A stretch of 64,000 nucleotides of DNA from an uncultured Treponema sp. Lineage in GTDB: Bacteria; Spirochaetota; Spirochaetia; Treponematales; Treponemataceae. A model generated the notes under the pieces. That model saw only the letters and a list, made by a program, of their open reading frames with translations, was not told where the DNA came from and searched no databases. The translations under genes were made by a program, and so were the position numbers. The stretch spans positions 48,840 to 112,839 of the forward strand of contig ONPD01000008.1 in assembly GCA_900319625.1 (NCBI GenBank), given 5' to 3'. Numbering within the stretch: position 1 is the stretch's first letter; each line of letters opens with the position of its first letter. This document shows positions 1 through 8,149 of this stretch, piece after piece.

Positions 1-99
1 ATTGTTTTCTTTACTGATGTTGCGGACAATTGAAGCTGCGGAAATCAAAGAAATTTCGTGTTCGCCGCTTCGGCCGCCGTAGATTACGCAAATATTCAT
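1..99 (-). CDS. ddl: D-alanine--D-alanine ligase, N-terminal fragment
   Basis: Only the first 33 codons lie in the window; the gene continues off the left edge. The visible N-terminus begins MNICVIYGGRSGEHEISLIS, the conserved first strand and glycine loop of D-Ala-D-Ala ligases (GGxSxEHExS), where the Glu takes part in binding the first D-Ala. The enzyme makes the D-Ala-D-Ala dipeptide for peptidoglycan in the cytoplasm. The ATG is preceded by a GGGGA ribosome site. It lies 15 bases downstream of murE on the same strand, so the two form a cell-wall precursor operon. Confidence 0.85.
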   Translation of the reverse strand, partial: MNICVIYGGRSGEHEISLISAASIVRNISKENN

Positions 100-114
100 T
101 TTTTTTATTCCCCA

Positions 115-1884
115 TTATTTTTTATAATTCATTTCTTCAAGTGCTTTTTCAGCCTCACTGATTTCATCGTAAGGAATTGCACCATTTTTATATATAATAC
201 TGTTTTCGTGGGATTTTCCCAATAGCAGAACTATGTCATCTTCTCCGGCCAGACTGAAGGCCTGACGGATTGCCTTAGGACGCTCGTGGGTAATAAAAAG
301 ATTTTCTCCCATTTTTTTACCGGCCTTTTCAGCTCCGACTGCAATCATCTTCAAAAGTTCAACAGGGTCTTCTCCGCGCGGATCTTCGTCCGCAAGAATT
401 ACAGTGTCACAGAATCGCGCCGCAATTTCTCCCTGAAGAGGGCGTTTTGTAAGGTCACGTTCGCCGCCGCTTCCAAAAACGCAGATCATCTTTCCCTTGC
501 AGCGTTTTCTGATTGGAGGGAAGATGGTTTCGAAGCTGGAAGGAGTATGGGCGTAGTCGATAATCAGTTCAAAAGGCTGTCCCTGATTGATGACTGTCAT
601 ACGGCCCTTGATTGGAGTTAGTTCCGGTATTTTTGAAGCGACTTCTTCGGTTGAAAGGCCTGTCATGCTGCTTACGGCGATAATCGAAGCCATAAGGTTG
701 TAGGCGTTGAAGGCACCGGGAAGTTTTGATTTTACTTCATAAGATTTGCCTGTGCTTTCTGTTACCGTAAAGCTAAGGCTTTTTGAATCAGAAATGATGT
801 TGGAAGCGGTCATATAAGGGATGCCGGCCGGGATTTTTGGAAGGGCGGCCTGAGATATGGAAGTGCCTACTTCCTTGCCCGCAGCGTCACCTGCCGCTTT
901 TGCAGCGTCACCTGCCGAGCCGGAGTCCGCCTTACGTCCTGCAAGCCCATTAGTTGTGAATCCCCAGACCTTCTGTTTTGTTGCCTTTACAAAATATTCG
1001 GCTGATGGGTCTTCCAGGTTCACAATTCCAACCGGAGTGATTTTTACTTTTTCACCGCCTATGGTTTTTGTATGCGCGGATATGTCCAGCTTTCGGAAAA
1101 GGTTGGCCTTGTCGTCGCGGTACTGCTCGAAGGTTTTATGGAATTCAAGATGTTCAAGAGTTACGTTCATAAAGGCGCCGCAGTCAAAATTGATGTTGCC
1201 TGTGCGGTTGAGGCGGGGTGAAAGTCCGTGAGATGAAGTTTCTACAACTGCATAACGGCAGCCGTTTTCCAGCATCTGATTCAAATGATGCTGGATAATC
1301 GGAGCTTCCGGTGTTGTCTGATGCTGAGGATTTGGAACGGCTTCCCCTCCGAATGAATATTCAACCGTAGAAATAAAACCGGCTTTTTTTCCGCAGGCAC
1401 GAAGAAGCTGCCAGATAAAGCTTACAGTGGAGCTCTTTCCCTCTGTGCCTGTAACACCGATTACGACAAGGCGCTCTGATGGATTGTCGTAAAAGCAGGC
1501 AGAAAGAGGTGCCATGGAAAAACGGGCATCAGGAACCTGAATAAGGACCGGCGCAAATTTCGGCTGGTCATCAGAAATGCCGTTATCAAGGGAACGTTTT
1601 ATGATTGCCTTTGCAACTTCCTGCTGAATGTCGTCAGTCAGCTGCCCCTGAAAAACAACTGCATTGGCGCCCTTTTCAATTGCCTGGGCAATAAAAGTAT
1701 TTCCGTCTATATGAGTTCCCGGGAGTGCAAAAAAAAGTGAACCGGCTGTGACTTCGCGTGAATCGAATACTAGATTTTCGATTGGAATATTGTTTATTTC
1801 GTTTAAGTCTGTGATTGTTGAGCCGTCTGCCGCAAGAATTTTGTGTTCAAATGAAGGCAGTAATTGTGATAGAATTTTTTTCAT
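115..1884 (-). CDS. murE: UDP-N-acetylmuramoyl-dipeptide--amino acid ligase (MurE)
   Basis: This cytoplasmic Mur ligase adds the third stem residue to UDP-MurNAc-L-Ala-D-Glu. The N-terminal UDP-binding domain (about 1-140) contains FDSREVTAGSLFFALPG. The ATP loop reads TGTEGKSS, a variant of the usual TGTNGKT. The central and C-terminal domains follow, ending in the KSHENS segment. The amino-acid selection motif reads EDPRGEDP, where DAP-adding enzymes have DNPRxEDP, so the substrate may be ornithine or lysine rather than meso-DAP (inference). At 589 residues it is long for the family (about 480-510); an Ala/Gly/Lys-rich insert around 315-345 explains part of this. Translation starts at an ATG with no Shine-Dalgarno sequence; see the adjacent promoter entry. 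Confidence 0.93.
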   Translation of the reverse strand: MKKILSQLLPSFEHKILAADGSTITDLNEINNIPIENLVFDSREVTAGSLFFALPGTHIDGNTFIAQAIEKGANAVVFQGQLTDDIQQEVAKAIIKRSLDNGISDDQPKFAPVLIQVPDARFSMAPLSACFYDNPSERLVVIGVTGTEGKSSTVSFIWQLLRACGKKAGFISTVEYSFGGEAVPNPQHQTTPEAPIIQHHLNQMLENGCRYAVVETSSHGLSPRLNRTGNINFDCGAFMNVTLEHLEFHKTFEQYRDDKANLFRKLDISAHTKTIGGEKVKITPVGIVNLEDPSAEYFVKATKQKVWGFTTNGLAGRKADSGSAGDAAKAAGDAAGKEVGTSISQAALPKIPAGIPYMTASNIISDSKSLSFTVTESTGKSYEVKSKLPGAFNAYNLMASIIAVSSMTGLSTEEVASKIPELTPIKGRMTVINQGQPFELIIDYAHTPSSFETIFPPIRKRCKGKMICVFGSGGERDLTKRPLQGEIAARFCDTVILADEDPRGEDPVELLKMIAVGAEKAGKKMGENLFITHERPKAIRQAFSLAGEDDIVLLLGKSHENSIIYKNGAIPYDEISEAEKALEEMNYKK

Positions 1885-1896
1885 AAATTCATTTTA
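1885..1896 (-). promoter_or_regulatory. putative leaderless -10 of murE
   Basis: On the minus strand TAAAAT (1896-1891) is followed by six bases and then the murE ATG (1884-1882). No purine-rich ribosome site precedes the ATG. The spacing would place the transcription start at the A of the ATG. No good -35 is visible. An alternative promoter with TATAAA about 30 bases upstream would give a short leader instead. Confidence 0.4.
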
Positions 1897-1938
1897 ATAT
1901 TTTATGGAAAATCTTTATAGTGGGTGAGGACGATTTAT

Positions 1939-2337
1939 ATGTTTGAAGTTCGTGTTGAAGCTGATTTTTCTGCGGCTCATTTTTTGAAGGATTACAACGG
2001 AAAGTGCGAGAATCTTCACGGTCATAATTATAAAGTTTACGCCCACGTGCGCGGAAGTGAACTCAATGAGGGCGGAATGCTTCTTGATTTTACAAGGCTT
2101 AAGGCGGCTCTCCGTGCTGTCTGCAAGGAACTGGACCACACAAACCTAAATGATTTTGATTATTTTAAGCAGAATCCCAGTGCAGAACGCATTGCCATGT
2201 ATATTTATGATGGAATTGTGACTTCACTTGCTGCTGACGGAATTGACGTAAAAAATCCGCCGGCCGGCCAGCCAAAACTCTACGCAATCGATGTGTTTGA
2301 AACTGATACCAGCCGTGCAAGGTTTATTGCAGATTAA
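1939..2337 (+). CDS. queD: 6-carboxytetrahydropterin synthase / PTPS family (QueD)
   Basis: A 132-residue member of the 6-pyruvoyl-tetrahydropterin synthase family, which in bacteria makes 6-carboxy-tetrahydropterin for queuosine (7-deazaguanine) synthesis. Zinc-binding histidines are seen in SAAHF and LHGHNY, the catalytic Cys in GKCENLHGH, the LDHTNLND segment and the late FETDTSRARF Glu motif. The ATG at 1939 is preferred over a GTG 15 bases upstream, because the sequence GTGAGG around that GTG makes a good ribosome site for the ATG. The other que genes are not in this window. It is convergent with mazG. Confidence 0.9.
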   Translation: MFEVRVEADFSAAHFLKDYNGKCENLHGHNYKVYAHVRGSELNEGGMLLDFTRLKAALRAVCKELDHTNLNDFDYFKQNPSAERIAMYIYDGIVTSLAADGIDVKNPPAGQPKLYAIDVFETDTSRARFIAD

Positions 2338-2356
2338 GTGATAGGGTCTCCCTATG

Positions 2357-2382
2357 GCAAGAATTGCGAATGCAGTTCTTGC
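2357..2382. terminator. hairpin between convergent queD and mazG
   Basis: An 11-base stem (GCAAGAATTGC / GCAGTTCTTGC, one G-U pair) with a GAAT loop sits between the two stop codons. A smaller palindrome AGGGTCTCCCT lies just upstream. There is no clear T-run on either side, so it may act as a weak bidirectional terminator or protect 3' ends. Confidence 0.45.
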
Positions 2383-2414
2383 AGCAAAGGTTAGGGGCAT
2401 TTGGAAGTTGGTGT

Positions 2415-3332
2415 TCAGATTACGACCTTTGCAGCATTCCAAAAGCCGTCGGCCTCTTTAAGATGTGCGTGGTCAAAAGGAATGCCTTCTTCTTCCATCT
2501 TTTTTTCTACATAGGTAAAGCGCTTGTAGAACTTCTGATTTGTGCGGGAGAGGGCAGTTTCCGGATCTACGCCAAGTTTTCGGGCATAGTTTACTACGGC
2601 AAACAATAAATCACCGATTTCTTCTTCCAGGTGCAGCTGGGCCTTATTAAGGGAATCCGGGGCACGGACTGTAAAGGCTTCCGCATCTTTTTCTTCAGCA
2701 CGCAGAGCTTCCTTAGCTTCCTTTACTTCGGCAAATTCTTCTGTTATTTTTTCTTCTACCAGCTCGGGCGTATCCCAGTCAAAGCCTTTTTTTGCAGCCT
2801 TTTTCTGAAGCTTATAGGCCCGCAAAATCGGAGGAAAGCCCTGAGGCACTTCGTCTAAAATTGAGCCGCCCTTACGGCCTTCCACATTCTGCTTGATTCT
2901 GTCCCACTGGTTTAAAACTTCCTGACCGGTTTTTACTTGACCTTTTGCTTCACTAGCCCCTTCGCTCTGAGGAAATACGTGAGGATGACGGCGGATAAGC
3001 TTATCGGCAAGCTCTGTAAGAACTTCTGCAACCTTAAACTTGCCTTCCTGCTCATACATATAGGAAATCATTGCAGCGTTCAAGAAAACGTCACCAAGCT
3101 CTTCCTTTGCGTGAGCCGCATCATTTTGAGAAATTGCGTCCACCGCTTCAAAAGTCTCTTCTATAAGGTCCCGGCGCATGGAAAGGGGAGTCTGCTCCCG
3201 GTCCCAGGGGCAGCCGCCCTTTGCACGAAGAGTCTGAATCGTCTTAAAAAAATATGAGAAGGCGTCGCTGGTTGCCCTTGTAATTTCTGAGTCCACGTTC
3301 GAGTTTAAAGCTTCTTCTAATTTTTCATTCAT
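2415..3332 (-). CDS. mazG: nucleoside triphosphate pyrophosphohydrolase MazG
   Basis: A 305-residue all-alpha NTP pyrophosphohydrolase, which cleaves (d)NTPs to the monophosphates and clears damaged nucleotides. Two MazG repeats are visible. The first contains GGCPWDREQTPLSMRRDLIEE and later KEELGDVFLNAAM (the EExxE/ExxD magnesium motifs). The second contains KGFDWDTPELVEEKI and LEEEIGDLLFAVVNYARKLG. It is somewhat longer than E. coli MazG (263), with an extended inter-domain stretch. The ATG starts one base after the hisF stop, with GGTGAGG as ribosome site inside the end of hisF, so the genes are translationally linked. The distant relative HisE makes this neighbourhood notable, but MazG is the clear assignment. 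Confidence 0.92.
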   Translation of the reverse strand: MNEKLEEALNSNVDSEITRATSDAFSYFFKTIQTLRAKGGCPWDREQTPLSMRRDLIEETFEAVDAISQNDAAHAKEELGDVFLNAAMISYMYEQEGKFKVAEVLTELADKLIRRHPHVFPQSEGASEAKGQVKTGQEVLNQWDRIKQNVEGRKGGSILDEVPQGFPPILRAYKLQKKAAKKGFDWDTPELVEEKITEEFAEVKEAKEALRAEEKDAEAFTVRAPDSLNKAQLHLEEEIGDLLFAVVNYARKLGVDPETALSRTNQKFYKRFTYVEKKMEEEGIPFDHAHLKEADGFWNAAKVVI

Positions 3333-3333
3333 T

Positions 3334-4098
3334 TTACAACCTCACCGGAACTCCCATTTTATCCAGTTCTTCCTTGATGCCCCCTACCGTGTAAGCTCCC
3401 GAATGTACCATAGTGGCAATGAGCGCTGCATCAGCCTTTCCGTCTTTAAGGACGTCTGCCATATGCTGAGGAGTTCCGCCGCCGCCCGAAGCAATTACAG
3501 GCACGGGAACGTTTTCTGCTATCATCCTTGTAAGGGGGATTTCGTAGCCGTTTTTAGTTCCGTCAGCATCAATTGAGTTCAAAACAATTTCGCCCGCTCC
3601 AAGTTCGCAGGCATTTTTTGCCCAGGCAAGAGCGTCCAGGTCAGTTTTTGTGCGGCCACCATTGATATAAACCCGGTAACCGCTTGGCATTTCGCTGTCA
3701 CGTGCGGCATCCATACCCAGTACAATGCACTGGTTTCCAAAAATGCGGGCCCCCTCAGTAATAATAGAAGGATTTTTTACCGCCTGCGAGTTTAAGCTGA
3801 CCTTTTCAGCCCCCGCAAGAATTGTCGAGCGGATATCTTCAACGCTTCCGATTCCCCCTCCTACGCAGAAGGGAATGAAAACTTCCGATGCAACGCGCGA
3901 AATCAAATCAAGAATAGGACCCCGTCCCCGAGCCGAGGCGATAATATCATAAAAAACAAGCTCGTCTACGCCCTGTCGGTAGTATTCAGCCGCCATTTCA
4001 ACCGGGTCACCGATATCAATATTATTCTGGAACTTCACGCCCTTAGTTGTGCGTCCGTCCTTTACATCCAGACAAACAATAATTCTTTTTTTTAACAT
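3334..4098 (-). CDS. hisF: imidazole glycerol phosphate synthase subunit HisF
   Basis: The (beta/alpha)8 cyclase half of IGP synthase, 254 residues, the normal length. With ammonia from HisH it converts PRFAR to IGP and AICAR in histidine synthesis. The start [12 protein letters not shown] carries the catalytic Asp (CLD), GMDAA carries the second one, and [23 protein letters not shown] and [12 protein letters not shown] are family hallmarks, followed by the phosphate-binding IASGGGG. It follows hisH in the same direction after an unusual 133-base hairpin-rich spacer. No other his genes are visible, so the pair could be part of a scattered pathway or serve another glutamine-dependent reaction. 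Confidence 0.93.
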   Translation of the reverse strand: MLKKRIIVCLDVKDGRTTKGVKFQNNIDIGDPVEMAAEYYRQGVDELVFYDIIASARGRGPILDLISRVASEVFIPFCVGGGIGSVEDIRSTILAGAEKVSLNSQAVKNPSIITEGARIFGNQCIVLGMDAARDSEMPSGYRVYINGGRTKTDLDALAWAKNACELGAGEIVLNSIDADGTKNGYEIPLTRMIAENVPVPVIASGGGGTPQHMADVLKDGKADAALIATMVHSGAYTVGGIKEELDKMGVPVRL

Positions 4099-4112
4099 TT
4101 TAATCTCCCAGG

Positions 4113-4219
4113 AGGGGAAGGCCTTCCCCTGACGATAATAGCAGAACCGTTAAAAAACAAGCCGAGAGGGTTGTTTTAGGTTCTACACGAAAACGTCTCG
4201 GTAAAGCTACGCTTTACCG
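4113..4219 (-). repeat. cluster of intergenic inverted repeats between hisH and hisF
   Basis: Three perfect or near-perfect hairpins fill the spacer. One is CGGTAAAGC-TAC-GCTTTACCG at 4199-4219. Another has stem AGAACC/GGTTCT plus AAAACAA/TTGTTTT at 4143-4184. The third is the 18-base palindrome AGGGGAAGGCCTTCCCCT at 4113-4130, just ahead of the hisF ribosome site. An alternative pairing CCGAGA (4162-4167) with TCTCGG (4196-4201) would compete with the first two. Confidence 0.7.
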
Positions 4220-4231
4220 CGCTCTTGCCGT

Positions 4232-4855
4232 TTAAATCGTACAAAAGTTCCTTAAAATCTTCAGTCCTTCTTCGCCCGATTTTTCCGGGTGGAACTGGCA
4301 GGCAAAAATATTTCCGCTCTGAATTACAGCCGGAACTTCAATTCCGTAAGAGGCTGTCGCCTTTATGACTGAATTGTCTTCCGGGCAGATTACGTATGAA
4401 TGGACAAAATAAACGTCAGCATTTTCTTTTACGCCGGCTAAAATCGGGCTGCCATCGTTTTTTACTTCTATATTATTCCAGCCGATCTGAGGAATTTTAA
4501 AGCCCTTTTCAGAAAGACCCGCCTTAATCGATTCAAAATAGCGGATTTTTCCTTTTACAAGCCCAAGACATTTTGTGTCTCCTTCCTCGCTCCAGTCAAA
4601 AATAATCTGAGAGCCAAGGCAGATTCCCAGAAGGGGTACGCCGGCCTGAGTTTTCCGCTTCAAAAATTCATCAAAGCCGGTTTCTTTCAGCTGCTGCATT
4701 GCATAAGCCGCATCACCCACACCCGGGAAAATAAGCTTTTCGCAATTCTCTAGCTCTTCAGGCTTTTTAGAAAGCACAAAATCAATTCCAAGACTTTTTA
4801 AAGCCCGCTCCACACTCGTAATGTTTCCTGCGTTGTAATCAACAATTCCAATCAT
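4232..4855 (-). CDS. hisH: imidazole glycerol phosphate synthase glutaminase subunit HisH
   Basis: A class I glutamine amidotransferase of 207 residues that supplies ammonia to HisF. It shows the N-terminal IGIVDYNAGNITSVERAL, the nucleophile elbow GICLGSQ (Cys), and the His-Glu pair of the triad in CQFHPEKSGEEGL. HisH normally forms a heterodimer with HisF, encoded next downstream. No Shine-Dalgarno sequence precedes the ATG. A TTGCAA lies 17 bases from a weak TAACTT that is 6 bases from the ATG, so this is a weak candidate for a leaderless start. Confidence 0.93.
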   Translation of the reverse strand: MIGIVDYNAGNITSVERALKSLGIDFVLSKKPEELENCEKLIFPGVGDAAYAMQQLKETGFDEFLKRKTQAGVPLLGICLGSQIIFDWSEEGDTKCLGLVKGKIRYFESIKAGLSEKGFKIPQIGWNNIEVKNDGSPILAGVKENADVYFVHSYVICPEDNSVIKATASYGIEVPAVIQSGNIFACQFHPEKSGEEGLKILRNFCTI

Positions 4856-4925
4856 GGCATAAAGTTACTGAAATGCTTTTTGTCTTGCAAGTGATTTTTT
4901 GAAAAAAATTGCCGATATTTTTATT

Positions 4926-5174
4926 ATGAATGTAAATTATGTACAGCTGATTTTAGGCGTTATAAAAGATATCAGGGTGATTGCCACCATTATTGCAGCC
5001 CTTTTTATAGTAGAATTCGCAGGCTTTGTTGCCTCCTACCGCAAAAAAGCGCCCAAGCCAAAAAAGGCAAAGGCGGCTAAGGCTGCACCTGCAGCTGCAC
5101 CTGCTGCGGCGCCTGCTCCTGCGGAAGGTGGAGATGGTGGAGAAGGGGCAGCTGGCGGCAATGCTGAGGGCTGA
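4926..5174 (+). CDS. small single-pass membrane protein with Ala/Pro/Lys-rich tail
   Basis: I do not recognise a family. The 82-residue product has one hydrophobic helix (about residues 15-35, ending ALFIVEFAGFVASY), then a basic KKAPKPKKAKAAK stretch and an Ala-Pro tail closing with acidic-Gly repeats. That is the layout of a small inner-membrane anchor with a flexible tail. The ATG at 4926 is chosen; a TTG at 4899 would add nine residues (MKKIADIFI). Neither has a clear ribosome site, and a weak GATATT sits 6 bases before the ATG. Its last 98 bases overlap the 3' end of recQ on the other strand. Confidence 0.6.
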   Translation: MNVNYVQLILGVIKDIRVIATIIAALFIVEFAGFVASYRKKAPKPKKAKAAKAAPAAAPAAAPAPAEGGDGGEGAAGGNAEG

Positions 5175-6729
5175 TAGTAAGCCTGTTTTTCCAGAGAATC
5201 TTTCCCTTTATTATTTTCCCGCTTTCTAAAAGCTGCGAAAGAATTTCAGACACGTCGGAATGAGTCCAGATTCTCATTCCGATTTTTTTTACGCTTTCTT
5301 CGTTGAATAATTCTTCCAGTTCTTCTTCAATTTCTTCTTCCTTGTAAAAAAGTCTGTATTTTTTGACAAGCTGGAAGGCTCTTTCTAAATCTGACTTTTC
5401 TTTTCTTACAAGCCTTTTTGCTTCCCTCTCTTTTCTTTCGTTGCACAAATCGCAGCCGTGGCAGTAGGCCTGTTCTGCACCAAGGGCATCCAGAAGCACC
5501 TGGCGGCGGCAATCTGTAGTTTCGGCAAACTTTTTCATAGCGGCCTGACGCGAGCCCGGCTCATAGGAAGAATATTTAAGGGAATCCGAAAGACTCCAGA
5601 GTAAAATAGCCTTTGCAATGCTGCCGTCCCTGCCTCCGCGGCCGGCCTCCTGGATATAGGCTTCTGCGTTTTCCGGGGCTTCAAGGTGAACTACAGTTTT
5701 TATGTCCTTCTTATCCACGCCCATTCCGTAAGCGCAGGTGGCACATAAGATTCCGTCCCGGGAATTATAAAACCATTTTTCAACTTCATCCTTTTCTTCT
5801 TTTTCGAGACCTGCGTGGTAAAACTTTGCACAGCCCTGGCCAAAACAGGCATTCAGTTCTTCTGCCATATTTTGGGTCTTAGACCTTGTGCCGCAGAAAA
5901 TTATCATAGGCTTAAGCTCTTCTTTTGCAAGAAGAAGGGCAGCCTTGCTTTTTGCCCCGCAGAGCTTTACGTAATAGTGAATGTTGGGGCGGTCGCTTTC
6001 GCTTCTGACAACGTGAGCCTGCCCCTTAAAAAGGATTTCTGCTACGCGGGCTAAAACTTCCGGCGAGGCGGTGGCGGTAAAGGCTGTGATTACAGGGGGA
6101 TTTATTTTTTCTATAACATTTCCAAGCTCAAGATAGGAGGGGCGGAAGGAATCTCCCCATTCGCTTACACAGTGAGCCTCGTCAATTGCAATGTGCTTTA
6201 TCCCAACCTTGCAGAGTTCTTGCAAAAGGCTTCCGCTCCGTAAAACCTCCGGGTTTGCAAGGATAATCTTCGCACGGTCAGGGGCACCTTCCTTTAATTT
6301 TTCAAAATTAGTTTTTCTTTCCTCTTCCGACTGGCCCCCGCGGAAAACTACGCACCTTAAACTTCCTTCTTCCATGCGCCGCTGCTGGTCAGTCATCAGT
6401 GCAAGAAGGGGGTAAATTACAAGAGTGGGGCCGTCTAAAAGCAGGGCAGGAATCTGAAAACAGAGGGATTTTCCTGCTCCCGTCGGAAGAAGTACAATCT
6501 GACGTCCCCGGCAGAAGGAATCATCCTCTTTTTCATAAAAAATCTGTTGCTCTTTCTCCGAAAGTTCCACAAGCTTTTTTTTACATTCGTAGGCCTGCAG
6601 AATATTTTCGATTACCATTCTCTGCCAGGGGTAAAGGTATTTTATTCCAAAGTTTTCTTCAGCCGTCTGCCTGATTAAGTCAGGCTGAGCAATTTCTTCT
6701 CCGGTTTCTTTTTCCTCAATATTTTCCAT
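5077..6729 (-). CDS. recQ: ATP-dependent DNA helicase RecQ
   Basis: A 550-residue superfamily 2 3'-5' helicase for recombination and fork repair. Visible are YPWQRMVIENIL (motif 0), LLPTGAGKSLCFQIPAL (motif I), IDEAHCVSEWGDSFRPSY (DEAH box plus the RecQ aromatic loop), TAFTATAS (III) and EAGRGGRDG (VI). A zinc-binding stretch has the cysteines of DCRRQ, YCHGCDLCN. A winged-helix part follows; the HRDC domain is absent. The ATG at 6729 is chosen over a TTG 36 bases upstream. It has no Shine-Dalgarno sequence, but CATATT lies 6 bases upstream with TTGCCG 18 bases before that. The last ~32 residues (Gln/Leu/Pro-rich) are encoded antisense to the small membrane protein gene. Confidence 0.92.
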   Translation of the reverse strand: MENIEEKETGEEIAQPDLIRQTAEENFGIKYLYPWQRMVIENILQAYECKKKLVELSEKEQQIFYEKEDDSFCRGRQIVLLPTGAGKSLCFQIPALLLDGPTLVIYPLLALMTDQQRRMEEGSLRCVVFRGGQSEEERKTNFEKLKEGAPDRAKIILANPEVLRSGSLLQELCKVGIKHIAIDEAHCVSEWGDSFRPSYLELGNVIEKINPPVITAFTATASPEVLARVAEILFKGQAHVVRSESDRPNIHYYVKLCGAKSKAALLLAKEELKPMIIFCGTRSKTQNMAEELNACFGQGCAKFYHAGLEKEEKDEVEKWFYNSRDGILCATCAYGMGVDKKDIKTVVHLEAPENAEAYIQEAGRGGRDGSIAKAILLWSLSDSLKYSSYEPGSRQAAMKKFAETTDCRRQVLLDALGAEQAYCHGCDLCNERKEREAKRLVRKEKSDLERAFQLVKKYRLFYKEEEIEEELEELFNEESVKKIGMRIWTHSDVSEILSQLLESGKIIKGKILWKNRLTISPQHCRQLPLLHHLHLPQEQAPQQVQLQVQP

Positions 6730-6785
6730 ACATATAATATGGATTTTTTTTGGAAATTCCGGCAATAAAGCGGCAGAAATTTTTA

Positions 6786-8030
6786 TTAATCTGCAAGAAT
6801 AATTTCCACGCGGCGGTTTTTCTTTCTTCCTTCTTCCGTTGCTTCAGATGCAATAGGCTCTGTTGCACCTTTACCCTGAGTGAAGATATGAAGCTTGTCG
6901 CGCACTCCAAGATTTATAAGGTAATTTGCAACGGCTTCTGCGCGCTGCTCGGAAAGAATCTGGCGGTTCTTTTCTGTCCCCCGGTTTGCGGTATGGCCGG
7001 TAATCAGAAGGTCATTTGAATATTCTTTAAGAAGAGAACCGATTTTTTCAAGTTTAACTTTTTCTGACGGTAAAAGAACGTTTGAATCAGGCTCAAACTG
7101 AATGTTTTCCAGGCTGATTGTAAGGCCCCGGTTCCCCTTTACGATATTGATGTCCTGCAGTTCAAGATCGTTGATTTTTTCCTGCAGCTTTTCTACAGTT
7201 GCTTCATTGTTTACAGATTTATAATCCAGGACCTCTCCGTGGGCTGAGCTTTTGAAGGTGTAGGAAACTCCGCTTATATCCATCATCCGGATCATAAAAT
7301 TTTCGATGTAATGGTCGATTTCGCCTTTTTCCCTGTCCCACCAGATTTTCTGCCGGGCAAAACCGCTGGCTCCGGCGTAGCTTCCGCTTTCTATTGTACG
7401 GCGGGCGAGTGCCTGTGAAAACTCGTAATAAACGTCGATGACGTTCATATTTACGCCGTCAACAATTTCGTCTCCAAGATAGGTGTAGGTGGCAGTGAAG
7501 GGGATTGTGATTGCGTCTGTCATTGAAAACATCTTGCGGCAGTCGTGAACTTCCTTTCCCTCTGCCTGCCAGCTTTCCCCGATTTTTACAGGCTCCTTTG
7601 GAAAGCAGGGAATATTCTGCACGGTAGGAAGATAGTCATTATCAGGATTTAAAATTTCACCGTTTTTTGTTCGGGTTACGTTTACAAAATCCTCTTCACC
7701 CCAGTTCAAAAGCTTTCCGCTTACGCTCATAAGATAGTTTTCGGTTGTCATGTAGTGGGTGTGAAGCTTTGCGCTTCCGTCTTCATTTACGTCTGTAACG
7801 GTAGTAGCCGTACGGTTTACAATCTGGGTACGGTTGTTAAGCCTTCCGTTTAAGTAAGCTTCCTCTTCTATAGTAGAAATGTGAAGGGAAGATTCCCCCT
7901 TTTTCTGGCGGAATTCAAAAAGCACTCCGTCAGAGTCAGCATTTTTAGCAGCGGTCTGTCCGTAAATGGGCGCGTAAAGGGCAAGAATAACAAAAAATAG
8001 AATTACCGGGTAAATAAATGACTTCTTCAT
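6786..8030 (-). CDS. periplasmic/outer-membrane protein with C-terminal OmpA domain
   Basis: The 414-residue protein starts with a signal peptide (MKKSFIYPVILFFVILALYA, cleavage near IYGQ). A beta-rich region of unknown fold follows, then an OmpA-like domain from about residue 300 (FEPDSNVLLPSEKVKLEKI and the N..LSEQRAEAV..YL helix). OmpA domains normally bind peptidoglycan. Here the usual GHTD reads GHTA (Ala348), while the arginine of SEQRA (Arg363) is kept, so the carboxylate-contacting Asp is missing. Treponemes are known to encode OmpA-domain proteins of this architecture, but I cannot confirm the orthologue. The end lies 57 bases before the recQ ATG. No ribosome site is seen; GATAAT lies 6 bases before the ATG. 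Confidence 0.82.
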   Translation of the reverse strand: MKKSFIYPVILFFVILALYAPIYGQTAAKNADSDGVLFEFRQKKGESSLHISTIEEEAYLNGRLNNRTQIVNRTATTVTDVNEDGSAKLHTHYMTTENYLMSVSGKLLNWGEEDFVNVTRTKNGEILNPDNDYLPTVQNIPCFPKEPVKIGESWQAEGKEVHDCRKMFSMTDAITIPFTATYTYLGDEIVDGVNMNVIDVYYEFSQALARRTIESGSYAGASGFARQKIWWDREKGEIDHYIENFMIRMMDISGVSYTFKSSAHGEVLDYKSVNNEATVEKLQEKINDLELQDINIVKGNRGLTISLENIQFEPDSNVLLPSEKVKLEKIGSLLKEYSNDLLITGHTANRGTEKNRQILSEQRAEAVANYLINLGVRDKLHIFTQGKGATEPIASEATEEGRKKNRRVEIILAD

Positions 8031-8042
8031 ACTTTTATTATC
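8031..8042 (-). promoter_or_regulatory. putative leaderless -10 of the OmpA-domain gene
   Basis: On the minus strand GATAAT (8042-8037) is followed by six bases and the ATG at 8030. This is a 5/6 match to TATAAT at the spacing seen before recX, the M28 peptidase and the GGDEF-EAL gene. The -35 region is poor. Confidence 0.35.
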
Positions 8043-8074
8043 GGAAACATGGCAAAAAGATTAAAATCTATTGT

Positions 8075-8103
8075 TTGACAAGTAAATAATTCGCTCTTAA
8101 AAT
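8075..8103 (+). promoter_or_regulatory. sigma-70 promoter of the lipoprotein pair
   Basis: TTGACA at 8075-8080 and TAAAAT at 8098-8103 are separated by 17 bases, a near-consensus housekeeping promoter. It predicts a start near 8110 and a leader of about 40 bases carrying the AGGAGA ribosome site of the next gene. Confidence 0.8.
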
Positions 8104-8149
8104 AAAAATGACTTGTTATATTATAATTTGTTATCGCAGGAGATTTTTT

